A stretch of 64,000 nt of DNA, taken from contig CAMKTV010000002.1 in the NCBI GenBank assembly GCA_946415785.1, forward strand, positions 16,093 to 80,092, in the 5' to 3' direction. Positions 9,844-20,497 of the stretch are shown here, in pieces (the first letter of the stretch is position 1; every line of letters begins with the position of its first letter). This DNA is from an uncultured Solobacterium sp. (GTDB lineage Bacteria > Bacillota_I > Bacilli_A > Erysipelotrichales > Erysipelotrichaceae). A model generated the notes under the pieces. The model was not told the DNA's origin. It saw only the letters and a list, made by a program, of their open reading frames with translations, and ran no database searches. The translations under genes were made by a program, and so were the position numbers.

Positions 9844-10067
9844 TTATACTAATATATCCTTTTTAAATATTGGCGTTTCCATTGGATCATCAAAAATGTC
9901 AAATGTGTCAATTTCAAATTCATAAGAGCCGTCATTATTTGTGAATCTTCTACTTCTTCATTAAAATTGGTGTTCTCTTTCATAAAAGAATCAAATGCAT
10001 CTTTCAAACACTTTGCATCATCCACTGAATAGCTTCTTACCAAAAGAGCTCCTATTTCACTTGCCAT
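9844..10067 (-). pseudogene. small ORF with probable -1 frameshift (conceptual MASEIGALLVRSYSVDDAKCLKDAFDSFMKENTNFNEEV[R]RFTNNDGSYEFEIDTFDIFDDPMETPIFKKDILV*)
   Basis: Track ORF 9849-10067 becomes implausible after NEEVE; the adjacent frame continues with protein-like sequence to a stop at 9844-9846. Confidence 0.55.
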
Positions 10068-10216
10068 TAATTGTTCTCTTTACAACTATATAATTCAATA
10101 AATCTTAAAAAATCTATATGTTCACTATCATTTTTATATGTTTCTATTATTGCTAGTGTTTCTTCTTTACTATATCCTTCTTCAAGTAGATTATTTAATA
10201 ATTCTTCGTCATTCAT
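10067..10216 (-). CDS. small protein of 49 aa, translationally coupled to the downstream small ORF
   Basis: MNDEELLNNLLEEGYSKEETLAIIETYKNDSEHIDFLRFIELYSCKENN*; its TAA overlaps the next ATG (TAATG); below the track's length cutoff. Confidence 0.5.
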   Translation of the reverse strand: MNDEELLNNLLEEGYSKEETLAIIETYKNDSEHIDFLRFIELYSCKENN

Positions 10217-10259
10217 GAATTTAATATATCAAATTTATATATTGTTTGAAGAATATGTT

Positions 10260-10895
10260 TTATCCTCTTATTTCTTTTACAATTGAAACTGCTTCTTTAA
10301 CTAACGACTCAATAACATCAAACTTTCCTTCGTTGATTAATTCTTTTTTTACCATCCAACTTCCACCACAGGCAATAATCTTATTATTAGCTAAATACTC
10401 TTTAATGTTTTTACTATTGATACCACCGGTTGGCATAAATTGAATATTATTGAATGGAGCAGATAAAGCTTTGATTGTAGCTAAGCCACCATAGTTTTCT
10501 GCAGGAAAAAATTTCAGAACTTTTAAATCATATTTTAGAGCCTTCATTACTTCTGTTGGTGTAACAACACCTGGAAATACGGGTATATTGTTTTCCTTAC
10601 AATATCTAACCAAATCATCATCAAAGCCAGGACTGACAATAAATTTTGCGCCAACATTAATTGCGTCTTTTGCTTGTTCAATATTTAATACTGTTCCTGC
10701 ACCAACTAACATGTCAGGATACGCTTCTACCATGAGACGAATAGCTTCTTTGGCAGCTGACGTTCTAAAGGTTACCTCTGCACAAGGTAAACCGCCATCA
10801 ACTAAAGCCTTCGCTAAAGGCAACGCGTCTTTTGAATCATCTAATACAACTACAGGTACTACTCCATATTTTCTTAATTCATCATTTATTGTCAT
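10260..10895 (-). CDS. eda: bifunctional KHG/KDPG aldolase
   Basis: VGAGTVLNIEQAKDAINVGAKFIVSPGF, KFFPAE, PTGGIN motifs. Confidence 0.93.
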   Translation of the reverse strand: MTINDELRKYGVVPVVVLDDSKDALPLAKALVDGGLPCAEVTFRTSAAKEAIRLMVEAYPDMLVGAGTVLNIEQAKDAINVGAKFIVSPGFDDDLVRYCKENNIPVFPGVVTPTEVMKALKYDLKVLKFFPAENYGGLATIKALSAPFNNIQFMPTGGINSKNIKEYLANNKIIACGGSWMVKKELINEGKFDVIESLVKEAVSIVKEIRG

Positions 10896-12304
10896 TGTTT
10901 TTCCTCCACATCGAAATTAAAATATGTATATGCATTGTTATAGGAAATGCCCTTAATGATTTTTTCTAAATATAATTCATCATTAGGATATTCGCCATTT
11001 TCAATCCATTCACCAACTAGGTTACATAGAATTCTTCTAAAATAATCGTGTCTTGCGTATGACAGAAAGCTTCTTGAATCTGTAAGCATACCTACAAAGT
11101 GAGCTAGCATACCCTCATTAGCCAATGATTTCATATGAGCTTCCATACCATCTTTGTGGTCATTAAACCACCAAGCTGCTCCATGTTGTAGTTTGGAAAC
11201 TGTTGGTCCTTCTTGAAAACAAGCGATAACTGTTTCAATTGCTGTATTATCTATTGGATTTAATGAATAGACAATCGTCTTTGGCAATTCATCTGTTTTA
11301 GCTAAAGCATTTAAGAATTTAGCCAACATAGAAATTTGTGCATTATCACCAATTGAATCGATTCCCGCATCAGGTCCTAGTTTTTTAAATAGTTTTTCAT
11401 TGTTATCACGAACAACACCATAATGTAATTGCACAACCCAATTATTCTTTGCATATTCTTTGCACATCTTAAGCAAAAATGCTGTTCTAAATTTATAAAT
11501 TTCATCTTGGCTTAAATCTTGATTATTTAAACGCTTGTGAAAGATTGTTTCTATTTCTTCTTCACTAGCTTCTTTATAAACAATTAAATCCATACCATGG
11601 TCAGATATTGAACAACCATTCTCATTAAAAAATTCTATACGTTTTTTTAGCGCTTCCATTAGACTAGCGAATGAATTAATATTTATCTCTGAAACTTTTG
11701 ATAATTTAGCAATATAATCTAAATAATCATTTCTATTAATAGACATTGACTTATCTGGTCTAAAAGCTGGCATTACTTTTACTTTGAAAGACTTGTCTTC
11801 TTTAATCAATTTATGCCAACACAAATCATCAATTGGATCATCAGTAGTACATAAATGTGTAACATTAGACATTTCTATCATCTTTCTTGCCGATAGTGTT
11901 TTTAATTTTTTGTTACACAATTCATATACTTCTTTTGCACTTTCATTATTTAACACGCCGTGATAATCAAAGAATTGTTGAAGTTCCAAATGTGTCCAAT
12001 GAAAAAGAGGATTGCCAATTGCCAAACTAATTGTTTCAGCCCACTTCATAAATTTTTCTTCGTCACTTGCGTCGCCAGTTATATATCTTTCTTCCACTCC
12101 ATGAGCCCTCATGATACGCCACTTATAATGGTCGCCTTTTAGCCATGCTTCAGTTATTGTTTGAAAGTGTACATCTTCATATATTTCTTTTGGACTTAAG
12201 TGGCAATGATAATCAATTATTGGCATTTGCTTAGCATAATCATGATATAAATGATTGGCTGTTTTACTATTTAAAAGAAAATCATCTCCCATAAATTGCT
12301 TCAT
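10892..12304 (-). CDS. uxaC: glucuronate isomerase
   Basis: MPIIDYHCHLSPKEIYED, VVQLHYG, LTDSRSFLSYARHDYFRRILC motifs. Confidence 0.95.
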   Translation of the reverse strand: MKQFMGDDFLLNSKTANHLYHDYAKQMPIIDYHCHLSPKEIYEDVHFQTITEAWLKGDHYKWRIMRAHGVEERYITGDASDEEKFMKWAETISLAIGNPLFHWTHLELQQFFDYHGVLNNESAKEVYELCNKKLKTLSARKMIEMSNVTHLCTTDDPIDDLCWHKLIKEDKSFKVKVMPAFRPDKSMSINRNDYLDYIAKLSKVSEININSFASLMEALKKRIEFFNENGCSISDHGMDLIVYKEASEEEIETIFHKRLNNQDLSQDEIYKFRTAFLLKMCKEYAKNNWVVQLHYGVVRDNNEKLFKKLGPDAGIDSIGDNAQISMLAKFLNALAKTDELPKTIVYSLNPIDNTAIETVIACFQEGPTVSKLQHGAAWWFNDHKDGMEAHMKSLANEGMLAHFVGMLTDSRSFLSYARHDYFRRILCNLVGEWIENGEYPNDELYLEKIIKGISYNNAYTYFNFDVEEKQ

Positions 12305-12306
12305 GT

Positions 12307-13158
12307 TTATACTCCTGAATAAGCAGAGAAACCACCATCAATTGGCAAAGTTACACCAGTTATAAATGAAGCTGCATCATTATTTAATAAGAATAGCACT
12401 GCTCCATTTAATTCTTCTTTCTCACCAAAGCGATTCATTGGAGTAGCATCAATTATCTTCTTAGTTCTTTGGGTTGGTGTGCCGTCTTCATTGAATAATA
12501 ATGCGGCATTTTGTTTTGTTGAAAAGAAACCAGGTGCAATCGCATTAACACGAATACCCACTTTAGAAAAATGTACGGCCAACCATTGTGTAAAGTTAGA
12601 AATAGCTGCCTTAGCTCCAGAGTAAGCAGGAATCTTTGTTAAAGGAGTAAAAGCATTCATTGAACTAATATTCAAGATGTTGCACCCTTTCTTGCCAATC
12701 ATCTGTTTTACAAACGCTTGTGTTGGTAATAATGTACCGATGAAATTTAAATTGAACACAAATTCAACACCACTCTTATCTAAATCAAAGAAACTCTTTG
12801 TATCATCTTCAATATCGCCTAATTCAAAGTATTCTTTATCAGTTGTAGCACGTTGATTATTGCCACCAGCACCATTGATTAAGATGTCACAAGAACCTAA
12901 ATCTTTTAAAACTTCATTAGCAACTTTCTCACACGCTTCTTTATCTAATACATTACAAGCATAGGCTTTTGCGCATCCGCCTTCATTGACAATTTCCTTC
13001 GCAAATTCGTTTGCTGCATCAAAGTTTAAATCTAATAAAGCCACTTTTGCACCAGCATTAGCTAATACTTTCGCAAACTCAGAACACAAAACTCCTCCAG
13101 CTCCCGTTACAACTGCTACCTTACCTGTTAAATCAGTATTTAATACATTTTTATTCAT
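12307..13158 (-). CDS. SDR-family oxidoreductase, probable D-mannonate/fructuronate oxidoreductase
   Basis: Rossmann VTGAGGVL..., NISSMN, YSGAKAA; located between uxuA and uxaC. Confidence 0.85.
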   Translation of the reverse strand: MNKNVLNTDLTGKVAVVTGAGGVLCSEFAKVLANAGAKVALLDLNFDAANEFAKEIVNEGGCAKAYACNVLDKEACEKVANEVLKDLGSCDILINGAGGNNQRATTDKEYFELGDIEDDTKSFFDLDKSGVEFVFNLNFIGTLLPTQAFVKQMIGKKGCNILNISSMNAFTPLTKIPAYSGAKAAISNFTQWLAVHFSKVGIRVNAIAPGFFSTKQNAALLFNEDGTPTQRTKKIIDATPMNRFGEKEELNGAVLFLLNNDAASFITGVTLPIDGGFSAYSGV

Positions 13159-13167
13159 CTTTATTTC

Positions 13168-14253
13168 CTACTTTCTTTTATCATTCTTTTCAATTGCTTC
13201 CCATAAACCATTTATATAAGTTGCGCCAAGTGCTCTATCATATAATCCATACCCTGGCATGGCGACTTCATTCCAAATCATACGACCATGATCTGGTCTA
13301 ATTGGACCATCAAAGCCGATATCATAAAGAGCTTTTACTATCTCATACATATCAAACGACCCATCACTTGATAAATGTGCTGCTTCTTCAAAATTTGTAG
13401 GTGAATGGAATTTTAAGTTTCTGACATGGGCAAAATGAATACGTCCTTTTAATGAACGAATCATGTCTGGTAAGTCATTATTTAAATTTGTGCCATAACT
13501 GCCTGAGCAAAATGTTACGCCATTATGTACATCATCAACAGCATCCATTAAACGTTTGATATTTTCTTTATTAATGATAATTCTTGGTAAACCAAAAACG
13601 CTCCATGCGGGATCATCGGGATGAATAGCCATTTTAATATCATACTCATTACATACTGGCATAATCTTTTTTAAGAAATAAACTAAATTCGCAAATAATT
13701 TCTCATTATCAATATCTTTATATAATTCAAACAACTCTTTAACTTTAGCCATTCTTTCAGGCTCCCAACCCGGCATAATCGTTCCATTCATATCTGAAGA
13801 AATACTTTCAAACATCTTTTCAGGAACTAAACTATCGACAGCTTCTTGAGTATAAGCTAAAACAGTAGAGCCGTCTTCTCTTTTTCTAGCTAATTCAGTG
13901 CGTGTCCAATCAAATACTGGCATAAAGTTATAGCATACCAAATGAATATCTTCTTTGCCAAGATTTCTTAAACATTCAATATAGGTATCAATATCTTTAT
14001 CTCTATCCTTTGAGCCTGTTTTGATAGCGTCTGATACATTGACGCTTTCTATACCTTCAATCTTTAAACCAGCGCCTTCTACTTCATCTTTTAAAGCTTT
14101 GATTTCTTCTCTTGTCCAAAGCTGCCCTGGTTGTTTATCATATAGTGTCGTAATGACACCTTTAACACCAGGAATTTGTCTAATTTGTTCAAGAGTTACT
14201 GTATCATGTTTTGAGCCATACCAACGAAGTGTCATTTTCATATTGTTTACCAT
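13168..14253 (-). CDS. uxuA: mannonate dehydratase
   Basis: MKMTLRWYGSKHDTVTLEQIRQIPGVKGVITTLYD..., AIHPDDP, FCSGSYG, RPDHGRMIW. Confidence 0.95.
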   Translation of the reverse strand: MVNNMKMTLRWYGSKHDTVTLEQIRQIPGVKGVITTLYDKQPGQLWTREEIKALKDEVEGAGLKIEGIESVNVSDAIKTGSKDRDKDIDTYIECLRNLGKEDIHLVCYNFMPVFDWTRTELARKREDGSTVLAYTQEAVDSLVPEKMFESISSDMNGTIMPGWEPERMAKVKELFELYKDIDNEKLFANLVYFLKKIMPVCNEYDIKMAIHPDDPAWSVFGLPRIIINKENIKRLMDAVDDVHNGVTFCSGSYGTNLNNDLPDMIRSLKGRIHFAHVRNLKFHSPTNFEEAAHLSSDGSFDMYEIVKALYDIGFDGPIRPDHGRMIWNEVAMPGYGLYDRALGATYINGLWEAIEKNDKRK

Positions 14254-14340
14254 CCTTATATTTTAATTATGAATTGAAAGTAACTTTCTTTACATTGTGC
14301 ATTTTGCGAAATATATTGCAAATATTGCTATAATGTAAAT

Positions 14341-15216
14341 ATGAGGCAAAAACTGCGTTCGGAGTTTTTAAGAAGACAAACAATGTCCAATGATGACTTT
14401 GAAGTTTTTTATTACAGCGATTCTCATTTTCAAAATGTAGCTATACATAATCACAACTATTATGAATTCTATTTTCCTGTTAAAGGATACATTGAAATGG
14501 AAATTCATAAATATAAGACCTCTCTTAAATTAGGAGATGTTGTCATTGTTCCACCAAATACAATGCATCGTGCTTTAACCAAAAATAATGATAAATCTTA
14601 TTGTCGTTATGTTTTTTGGATTTCAAAAAAATATTTTAATCAAATATGTCAAAGAATAAATAAAAAAATTGCCATTGTTGAAAACACCATCAAGAAACAA
14701 CAATATATTTATCATTTTTCGGAAAACGAATACGCAATGATCCAAACAAAATTATTGCGTTTATTATCAGAAGTTAGAAATGATCGCTATGAAAAAGAAA
14801 TCTTTATCGATATCTGCATCCAAGATTTATTGCTTACATTAAATCGTCTATTCTATGAGCATGAACATTTACATCCTTTAAACAACAACACCTATTTATT
14901 TGATCAAATCATAAATTATATTGATACGCATTTAGATGAACAATTATCGTTAGATAAATTAAGTGAGATATTTTATATTTCAAAATATTATATAGCTCAT
15001 TTATTTAAAGAACATATTGGAATGTCTATTCATAAATACATCACAAAAAGAAGATTAGAAAATTGTGTTTATGGTATAAATAATGGGCAATCTATTCGTG
15101 ATGTTTATCAAGATTTTGGCTTTAATGATTATTCTTCATTTTTTAGAGCCTTTAAAAAGGAATATTCGATGTCACCAAAAGAATATCAAATTAATATATT
15201 ACATAAAACAATTTAA
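14341..15216 (+). CDS. AraC-family transcriptional regulator with cupin N-terminus
   Basis: Cupin-like N-terminus (HNHNYYEFYFPVKG) and C-terminal double HTH (LSLDKLSEIFYISKYYIAHLFKEHIGMSIHKYI...GFNDYSSFFRAFKKEYSMSPKEY). Confidence 0.93.
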   Translation: MRQKLRSEFLRRQTMSNDDFEVFYYSDSHFQNVAIHNHNYYEFYFPVKGYIEMEIHKYKTSLKLGDVVIVPPNTMHRALTKNNDKSYCRYVFWISKKYFNQICQRINKKIAIVENTIKKQQYIYHFSENEYAMIQTKLLRLLSEVRNDRYEKEIFIDICIQDLLLTLNRLFYEHEHLHPLNNNTYLFDQIINYIDTHLDEQLSLDKLSEIFYISKYYIAHLFKEHIGMSIHKYITKRRLENCVYGINNGQSIRDVYQDFGFNDYSSFFRAFKKEYSMSPKEYQINILHKTI

Positions 15217-15244
15217 AAAGGACAAAGATCGTTTGCCCTTATCT

Positions 15245-16516
15245 TTATTTATTATAAGAACCTAAATAATATAAACTCTTTTTGGCGGTTCTTTCCATGC
15301 TTGTTCTATCTACAGCAACTAAACCAAATTTTTGTGAATAGCCTTTTTGCCATTCAAAATTATCCATCAAACTCCAATAGAAATAACCATTTATTTTGAT
15401 TCCTTCATTAAGACATTTCTTAATTCCTTCAATGGCTTTATTGATAAAATTTACTCTTCTTTCATCATCATCAATTGCTACACCATTTTCAGTAACAATG
15501 ATTACTCCTTTATATTCTTCATTGATTTTTCTTATCACATTGCCCAAAGCTTCTGGATAATATTCATAATTCATCTGTGTTAATTCAGCATCTTCAGGAG
15601 CGGGTAATTGTCCATTTTCTCCATATAATGTTCTTGTATAATTTTGAACGCCTAAGAAATCATCATCTTTTATATAAGGAAGATAATGAGAGAATTCTTC
15701 ATTCCATGCTTCTTTAATATATTTTTCGCCGCCGCCCACATCTTGTAGATCATGTAAAGATAATGTAAGTCCAACTTTAATATTTGGATATAATTTCTTT
15801 ATTTCTTCTCTTGCGGCTAAATGAGCTTTAATGACTATTTCATCATCATTTAAATCTCTAGATGATACAAATATTTTTGGATCAGGTGTACCAAATATTT
15901 GTGCATTTTCCATAGCTGCATATTTCATGTTTTCCATCATCTTTTCAAAATTCATGCCAACTTGCACTGTTCCATCAGCTTTCTTTGCGGCTTGTTCAGC
16001 CATTAGTTTAAAGCGTTTAGAAATAGCGGCTAATTGTAAGCCCATATTTGCTTCATTGATTGTACAAACAAATTCTAATTTAGATCCTAATTTATCAATC
16101 ACATAAGAAACATATCTTCTAAAATATTCAACAGTACTAACACTTGTCCAACCACCCTTTTTAATAAGCCATGCAGGTGATGTAAAATGCATAAGCGTAA
16201 CTATTGGTTTAACATTATAGCTAAGACAAGTATTAATTACATCTTCATAATGATTGATTTCATTTTCATCAAATAAGCCCTCTTCAGGTTCGATTCTTGC
16301 CCATTCAATAGAGAAACGATAGGCATTAAGACCTGCATCTGCCATCATTTTTATATCTTCTTTGTATCGATTATAATGATCACACGCAATACCACTTGGT
16401 TCAGCAAAACTTGTATGTGGCATATTTTCTTGTAGCCAATAATCACTATGAATATTGTTTCCTTCAACTTGATGAGCGGCAGTGGCCGCACCTATCATAA
16501 AATCTTTCGCAATCAT
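15245..16516 (-). CDS. glycoside hydrolase family 1 enzyme
   Basis: FMIGAATAAHQVEG, acid/base region TINEAN, nucleophile region VTENG, YFYWSLMDNFEWQKGYSQKFGL. Confidence 0.92.
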   Translation of the reverse strand: MIAKDFMIGAATAAHQVEGNNIHSDYWLQENMPHTSFAEPSGIACDHYNRYKEDIKMMADAGLNAYRFSIEWARIEPEEGLFDENEINHYEDVINTCLSYNVKPIVTLMHFTSPAWLIKKGGWTSVSTVEYFRRYVSYVIDKLGSKLEFVCTINEANMGLQLAAISKRFKLMAEQAAKKADGTVQVGMNFEKMMENMKYAAMENAQIFGTPDPKIFVSSRDLNDDEIVIKAHLAAREEIKKLYPNIKVGLTLSLHDLQDVGGGEKYIKEAWNEEFSHYLPYIKDDDFLGVQNYTRTLYGENGQLPAPEDAELTQMNYEYYPEALGNVIRKINEEYKGVIIVTENGVAIDDDERRVNFINKAIEGIKKCLNEGIKINGYFYWSLMDNFEWQKGYSQKFGLVAVDRTSMERTAKKSLYYLGSYNK

Positions 16517-16525
16517 TCTTTCCCC

Positions 16526-18310
16526 CTATAATTTTTTTACTGTACCTTGAGTTATACCGTTTTCATTAAAACTATCAACACGCACATAATATTCTCTGCT
16601 CTTAATTAATGCTCCAACTCTTTTAACACAATCATATGTTTTATAACTATGATAAAGTTTATTAGGGCTATTGCCAAATAAAATATTATATCCACATCCA
16701 ATATCATCTATTTCTACAAGCATATCTAAATCATCTTGTCTTTTTAATTCATATTTAACTATATCTGGCTTTTTGCCACTTCCTTTGCCAAAGACTCTAA
16801 GACCAGATATACATGGGTTTTGATTCATTGGAATTTCAATAATTGTAAGCCTAATATATCTAGCTTTAATCATTTCTTCTAAATCAATATAATCATGAGC
16901 TAAATCAGTGGTGACTTTTGATTTATCTTTAAGCATAAACCAATTAATATCATCTAAAGATGCTTCTAGATACCATCTTGTTTTGTGTTGCCTATCATCT
17001 ATCCATCTTGCTTGTGATATCCCTTTGATTTCTCCTTGAGGCTCTTGATCACTAATGACATCATCCGCAAAATTTATTTGAATACCTTTTACATCATATG
17101 TTTGTCCTAAATCACATTTTAGCCATTGGCCTTCTTTATTGGAATTTGCCCTCCACCAAGTCTTAGAATTTTCATCAGCAGCATATAAAGGTTCATGCCC
17201 TTCAACATAACTTGATGCCTTCATTTCTTTTTTGTAACTTAATAAATAATAATCTGGATCTTTAAATGGTTCTGCATTATTCAAATCAATTGGCCAATCA
17301 CCATATCTTTGATCACAAACTAATTGGCCATCTTCATCTATAAAACTAGGCCAAATACCTACCCTTCTTTCAAAATCGTGATTAACACTTATTTGCATTG
17401 TTGATGCGTGATACATCTTTCCATTGTCATCCACAAGCGTTGAACCATGACCAGCCCCACTCATAAAACCACCAGGTAAATATGAGAAAGGATTATTATC
17501 AGCTAACACAAATGGTCCTAAAGGATTATCAGCTATATAAACGCCATCTGAATATGTATTGTATTGTGTTCCTGGCGCAGCATATTGAAAATAATATTTG
17601 CCATTAATTTTATTGAGCCAAGCACCTTCAATATATGGTTTATCTGAAAGCATGCCTCTAATTAAAGGTTTAACATTATCAGGCAACATATTTTCAGGAA
17701 CACCTTGTTTCTTCACAAAGCCTTGATACAACATTTCTATCTCTTCATCGCTTTTTGGATATTTAGAATTATCATTTCCAACTCTTTCATAGCCAATTTC
17801 AAAAGGATGCCCAAAAATTAATTCTTTCTTTTCACCAAGTGGCTTTAAAGTTTCTCTATCTACTTCAACACCATATATTGGACTTATATTTGAACAACCC
17901 CAATAGAAATAGATTCGACCATCATCATCTTCAAAGATATTTGGATCCCAAAAAGAAAATGTTCCTTCTATTTTTTCATATGGACCATTGATTATATCCT
18001 TAGTCTTATAATAGTCACAAATATTATCTCTACTAGAAGCTGAAAAATATACATAGTCACCGATAACTCTTACATCAGGCGCATAATCATAAAGTGGAAG
18101 ATTATTAGGTAGTTTGTAACTCTCCCAATTTATTAAATCATCTGATACCCACACCTTTAATTGCATAGAGGCAAAAATATAATATTTGCCTTTGTATTTA
18201 ATAAGTGAAGGATCAGCTGCTTCTCTACATATTTGGAGTTTGCCAACACGCGGATCTTTATTAAATTGATAACGATAATCAATGTTTATTGGATTACAAA
18301 AATATTTCAT
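16526..18310 (-). CDS. GH43-family glycosidase with C-terminal discoidin (F5/8 type C) domain
   Basis: ADPSLIKYKGKYYIFAS, five-bladed propeller features; SYVEGHEPLYAADENSKTWWRANSNKEGQWLKCDLG discoidin/CBM32-like. Confidence 0.87.
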   Translation of the reverse strand: MKYFCNPINIDYRYQFNKDPRVGKLQICREAADPSLIKYKGKYYIFASMQLKVWVSDDLINWESYKLPNNLPLYDYAPDVRVIGDYVYFSASSRDNICDYYKTKDIINGPYEKIEGTFSFWDPNIFEDDDGRIYFYWGCSNISPIYGVEVDRETLKPLGEKKELIFGHPFEIGYERVGNDNSKYPKSDEEIEMLYQGFVKKQGVPENMLPDNVKPLIRGMLSDKPYIEGAWLNKINGKYYFQYAAPGTQYNTYSDGVYIADNPLGPFVLADNNPFSYLPGGFMSGAGHGSTLVDDNGKMYHASTMQISVNHDFERRVGIWPSFIDEDGQLVCDQRYGDWPIDLNNAEPFKDPDYYLLSYKKEMKASSYVEGHEPLYAADENSKTWWRANSNKEGQWLKCDLGQTYDVKGIQINFADDVISDQEPQGEIKGISQARWIDDRQHKTRWYLEASLDDINWFMLKDKSKVTTDLAHDYIDLEEMIKARYIRLTIIEIPMNQNPCISGLRVFGKGSGKKPDIVKYELKRQDDLDMLVEIDDIGCGYNILFGNSPNKLYHSYKTYDCVKRVGALIKSREYYVRVDSFNENGITQGTVKKL

Positions 18311-20497
18311 TTATTCCTCCATTTCGTAATGATAGCTGCCTTTTTCTACTTCATAATGTTTTCCATTTGGAAGCACAACCATAGCTGGCATTTCGGTTTC
18401 AATATCAAACATAATTTTTTTATCAACATATTTCCAAGCAGATTTTATTTTGCCTGAAACCGATTCATAACTACCAGAAACTTCTTTTAATCTTGCGTCA
18501 ACACATGGTTTAATCAATACTTTTTTAAAGCCGTTTTCTAACTCTTTTATTCCAAGAATGTAACGATAATAAAATTCTCCAACACTGCCAAAGGCATAAT
18601 GATTAAAGCTAACCATATTGTCGCCCCCACTTTTTTCTTCATTAACGCTGCCATCTTCTTTTAAGCCATCCCATCTTTCCCAAATAGAAGTCGCTCCCTT
18701 TTTGATTGTATACATCCAACCAGGATAGTTTTCATTTAAAAGTAAATCAAAAGCCAACTTACTGTCACCATTATCACAAAGCATTGGTAAAAGATGTTCA
18801 GTCGCAAAGAATCCTGTTCCAATTCCTTCATTCTTTATTTTTTTAACTAAGTTCTTATAAAGTTCTTTCCAAATAGGTTCATCCTTTTCAATTACATATG
18901 CCAAAGCCATGACATAAGCTCCTTGATAGTCATCTTTCATTTTTCCTTGTTTAGAAATATAAGTCGAAATATATGCTTTCTTGATCTTATTTAATGCTTC
19001 AATATATTCTTTATGTTTCTTTGTATCGCCATACTTTTCTGTATATTTAATCATTATTTTTAAATCATTGATAATGAATGAATTTGATACAGGGCCATGA
19101 TGCATAGCCATAAATTTCATATCTTTTCCTGGAGAAAGCCAATCACCTAAGTTAGGCATCTTCGATAAGTGAAAGATACCTGTCATTTTAATTTCACAAT
19201 CCATCAACTTCTTCATCGATTCATATTGTTCACTAATGAAATCTTCTTGATTATAATGACGGTACAATTTGTCAGGAACAATGATATTACAACTACTCCA
19301 TCCAAGCATTGTTAAAAAGCCGATGCCGCCTTGTCCCTTAGCAGGAACGGTTGATGGCACATAAGCTTCTTTATTATCTTTTTGGGTGTAACGAATATCC
19401 TTTAAAAACTTCTTCCAAAAATCCCGAACATCATAATTGTACATAGCTGTATGGGCAAATACTTGGCCATCGCCAGTGTAACCCATTCTTTCATCTCTTT
19501 GTGGACAATCAGTAGGTACTTCTACATAGTTAGAACGCATACTCCATAGTTGATTATTAAATAATCTATCAACCATTTTATTTTCTGAATAAAAATGGCC
19601 TGTTTGTTCCATTGAACTATAGATCGCAAAAGCTTTTAGTAAACCCTCTTTATAAGAAACCCCTGACAATTCTATATATCTAAAGCCCATATAAGTAAAT
19701 TTTGGACGATATATTTTATCATCTGTCTTAGTATAGACAATTTCTGCCTTAGCTTTTCTAAGATTAGCTGTATAAAGACTTCCGTCATTGTTTAAAAGTT
19801 CGCCATGTCTTATTTTTAATTTTTCACCATCCATATATTTTGGATTTATTTCAATAAAGCCTGCGAAATTTTGTCCAAAGTCAATTATTGTCACATCGTC
19901 TTTTTCAATAACCTCTTTAATACTAATTTCTTCATGTGCTTGAACATGAATGATTGCTGGTTCTATTTTTTCAGGAATTTTACCGATAAATGGAATTGGC
20001 TTATATATTGTTTCTTTATTACCACTTCCATCATATATTTCCCCATCATATAAACCTGCATAAATATAAGGTGAGAAAATAGCCTTCACATCTTCATCAT
20101 CAGAATAATAGAAACGTTTTTGCGAATCATTATCAATCTCTAATATCCAAGATACTGCTGGCCTTTCTCCATATATTTGAATGTTGTTTTCAAATGTGAA
20201 TCTTCCACAGTACCAGCCTTGAGCTAATTCTATTTTTAAAACACTGCCTTCTTTCAAAAATGAAGTAACATCATAAGAATCATATTGTAGATGTAAAGGA
20301 TAATATGTAAAACCTGGTTTAAATAAATCTTTTGTGATTTCTTTGTCATCAATTAAAACATCATAAATGCCTAAAGCTGTAATATATAAACTAGCTTTCT
20401 TTATTTCTTTTTCATTAATGATTTGTTGAAAGACTTCTACAGCGCCTTCTTTATAAGGCCTTTCTGTAGTTATAAAGTGTTTTCTTAATTCTTCCAT
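18311..20497 (-). CDS. GH78-family alpha-L-rhamnosidase
   Basis: YVEVPTDCPQRDERMGYTGDGQVFAHTAMYNYD, GATSIWERWDGLKEDGS. Confidence 0.93.
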   Translation of the reverse strand: MEELRKHFITTERPYKEGAVEVFQQIINEKEIKKASLYITALGIYDVLIDDKEITKDLFKPGFTYYPLHLQYDSYDVTSFLKEGSVLKIELAQGWYCGRFTFENNIQIYGERPAVSWILEIDNDSQKRFYYSDDEDVKAIFSPYIYAGLYDGEIYDGSGNKETIYKPIPFIGKIPEKIEPAIIHVQAHEEISIKEVIEKDDVTIIDFGQNFAGFIEINPKYMDGEKLKIRHGELLNNDGSLYTANLRKAKAEIVYTKTDDKIYRPKFTYMGFRYIELSGVSYKEGLLKAFAIYSSMEQTGHFYSENKMVDRLFNNQLWSMRSNYVEVPTDCPQRDERMGYTGDGQVFAHTAMYNYDVRDFWKKFLKDIRYTQKDNKEAYVPSTVPAKGQGGIGFLTMLGWSSCNIIVPDKLYRHYNQEDFISEQYESMKKLMDCEIKMTGIFHLSKMPNLGDWLSPGKDMKFMAMHHGPVSNSFIINDLKIMIKYTEKYGDTKKHKEYIEALNKIKKAYISTYISKQGKMKDDYQGAYVMALAYVIEKDEPIWKELYKNLVKKIKNEGIGTGFFATEHLLPMLCDNGDSKLAFDLLLNENYPGWMYTIKKGATSIWERWDGLKEDGSVNEEKSGGDNMVSFNHYAFGSVGEFYYRYILGIKELENGFKKVLIKPCVDARLKEVSGSYESVSGKIKSAWKYVDKKIMFDIETEMPAMVVLPNGKHYEVEKGSYHYEMEE

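Noticed and set aside
10588-10920. 110-aa plus-strand ORF
   Set aside because: Antisense to eda; no independent coding evidence
14254-14340. TTTGC-N10-GCAAA dyad between uxuA and the AraC gene as a distinct novel element
   Set aside because: Most simply an AraC-type regulator or promoter region for the divergent genes; not distinctive enough to report as a finding
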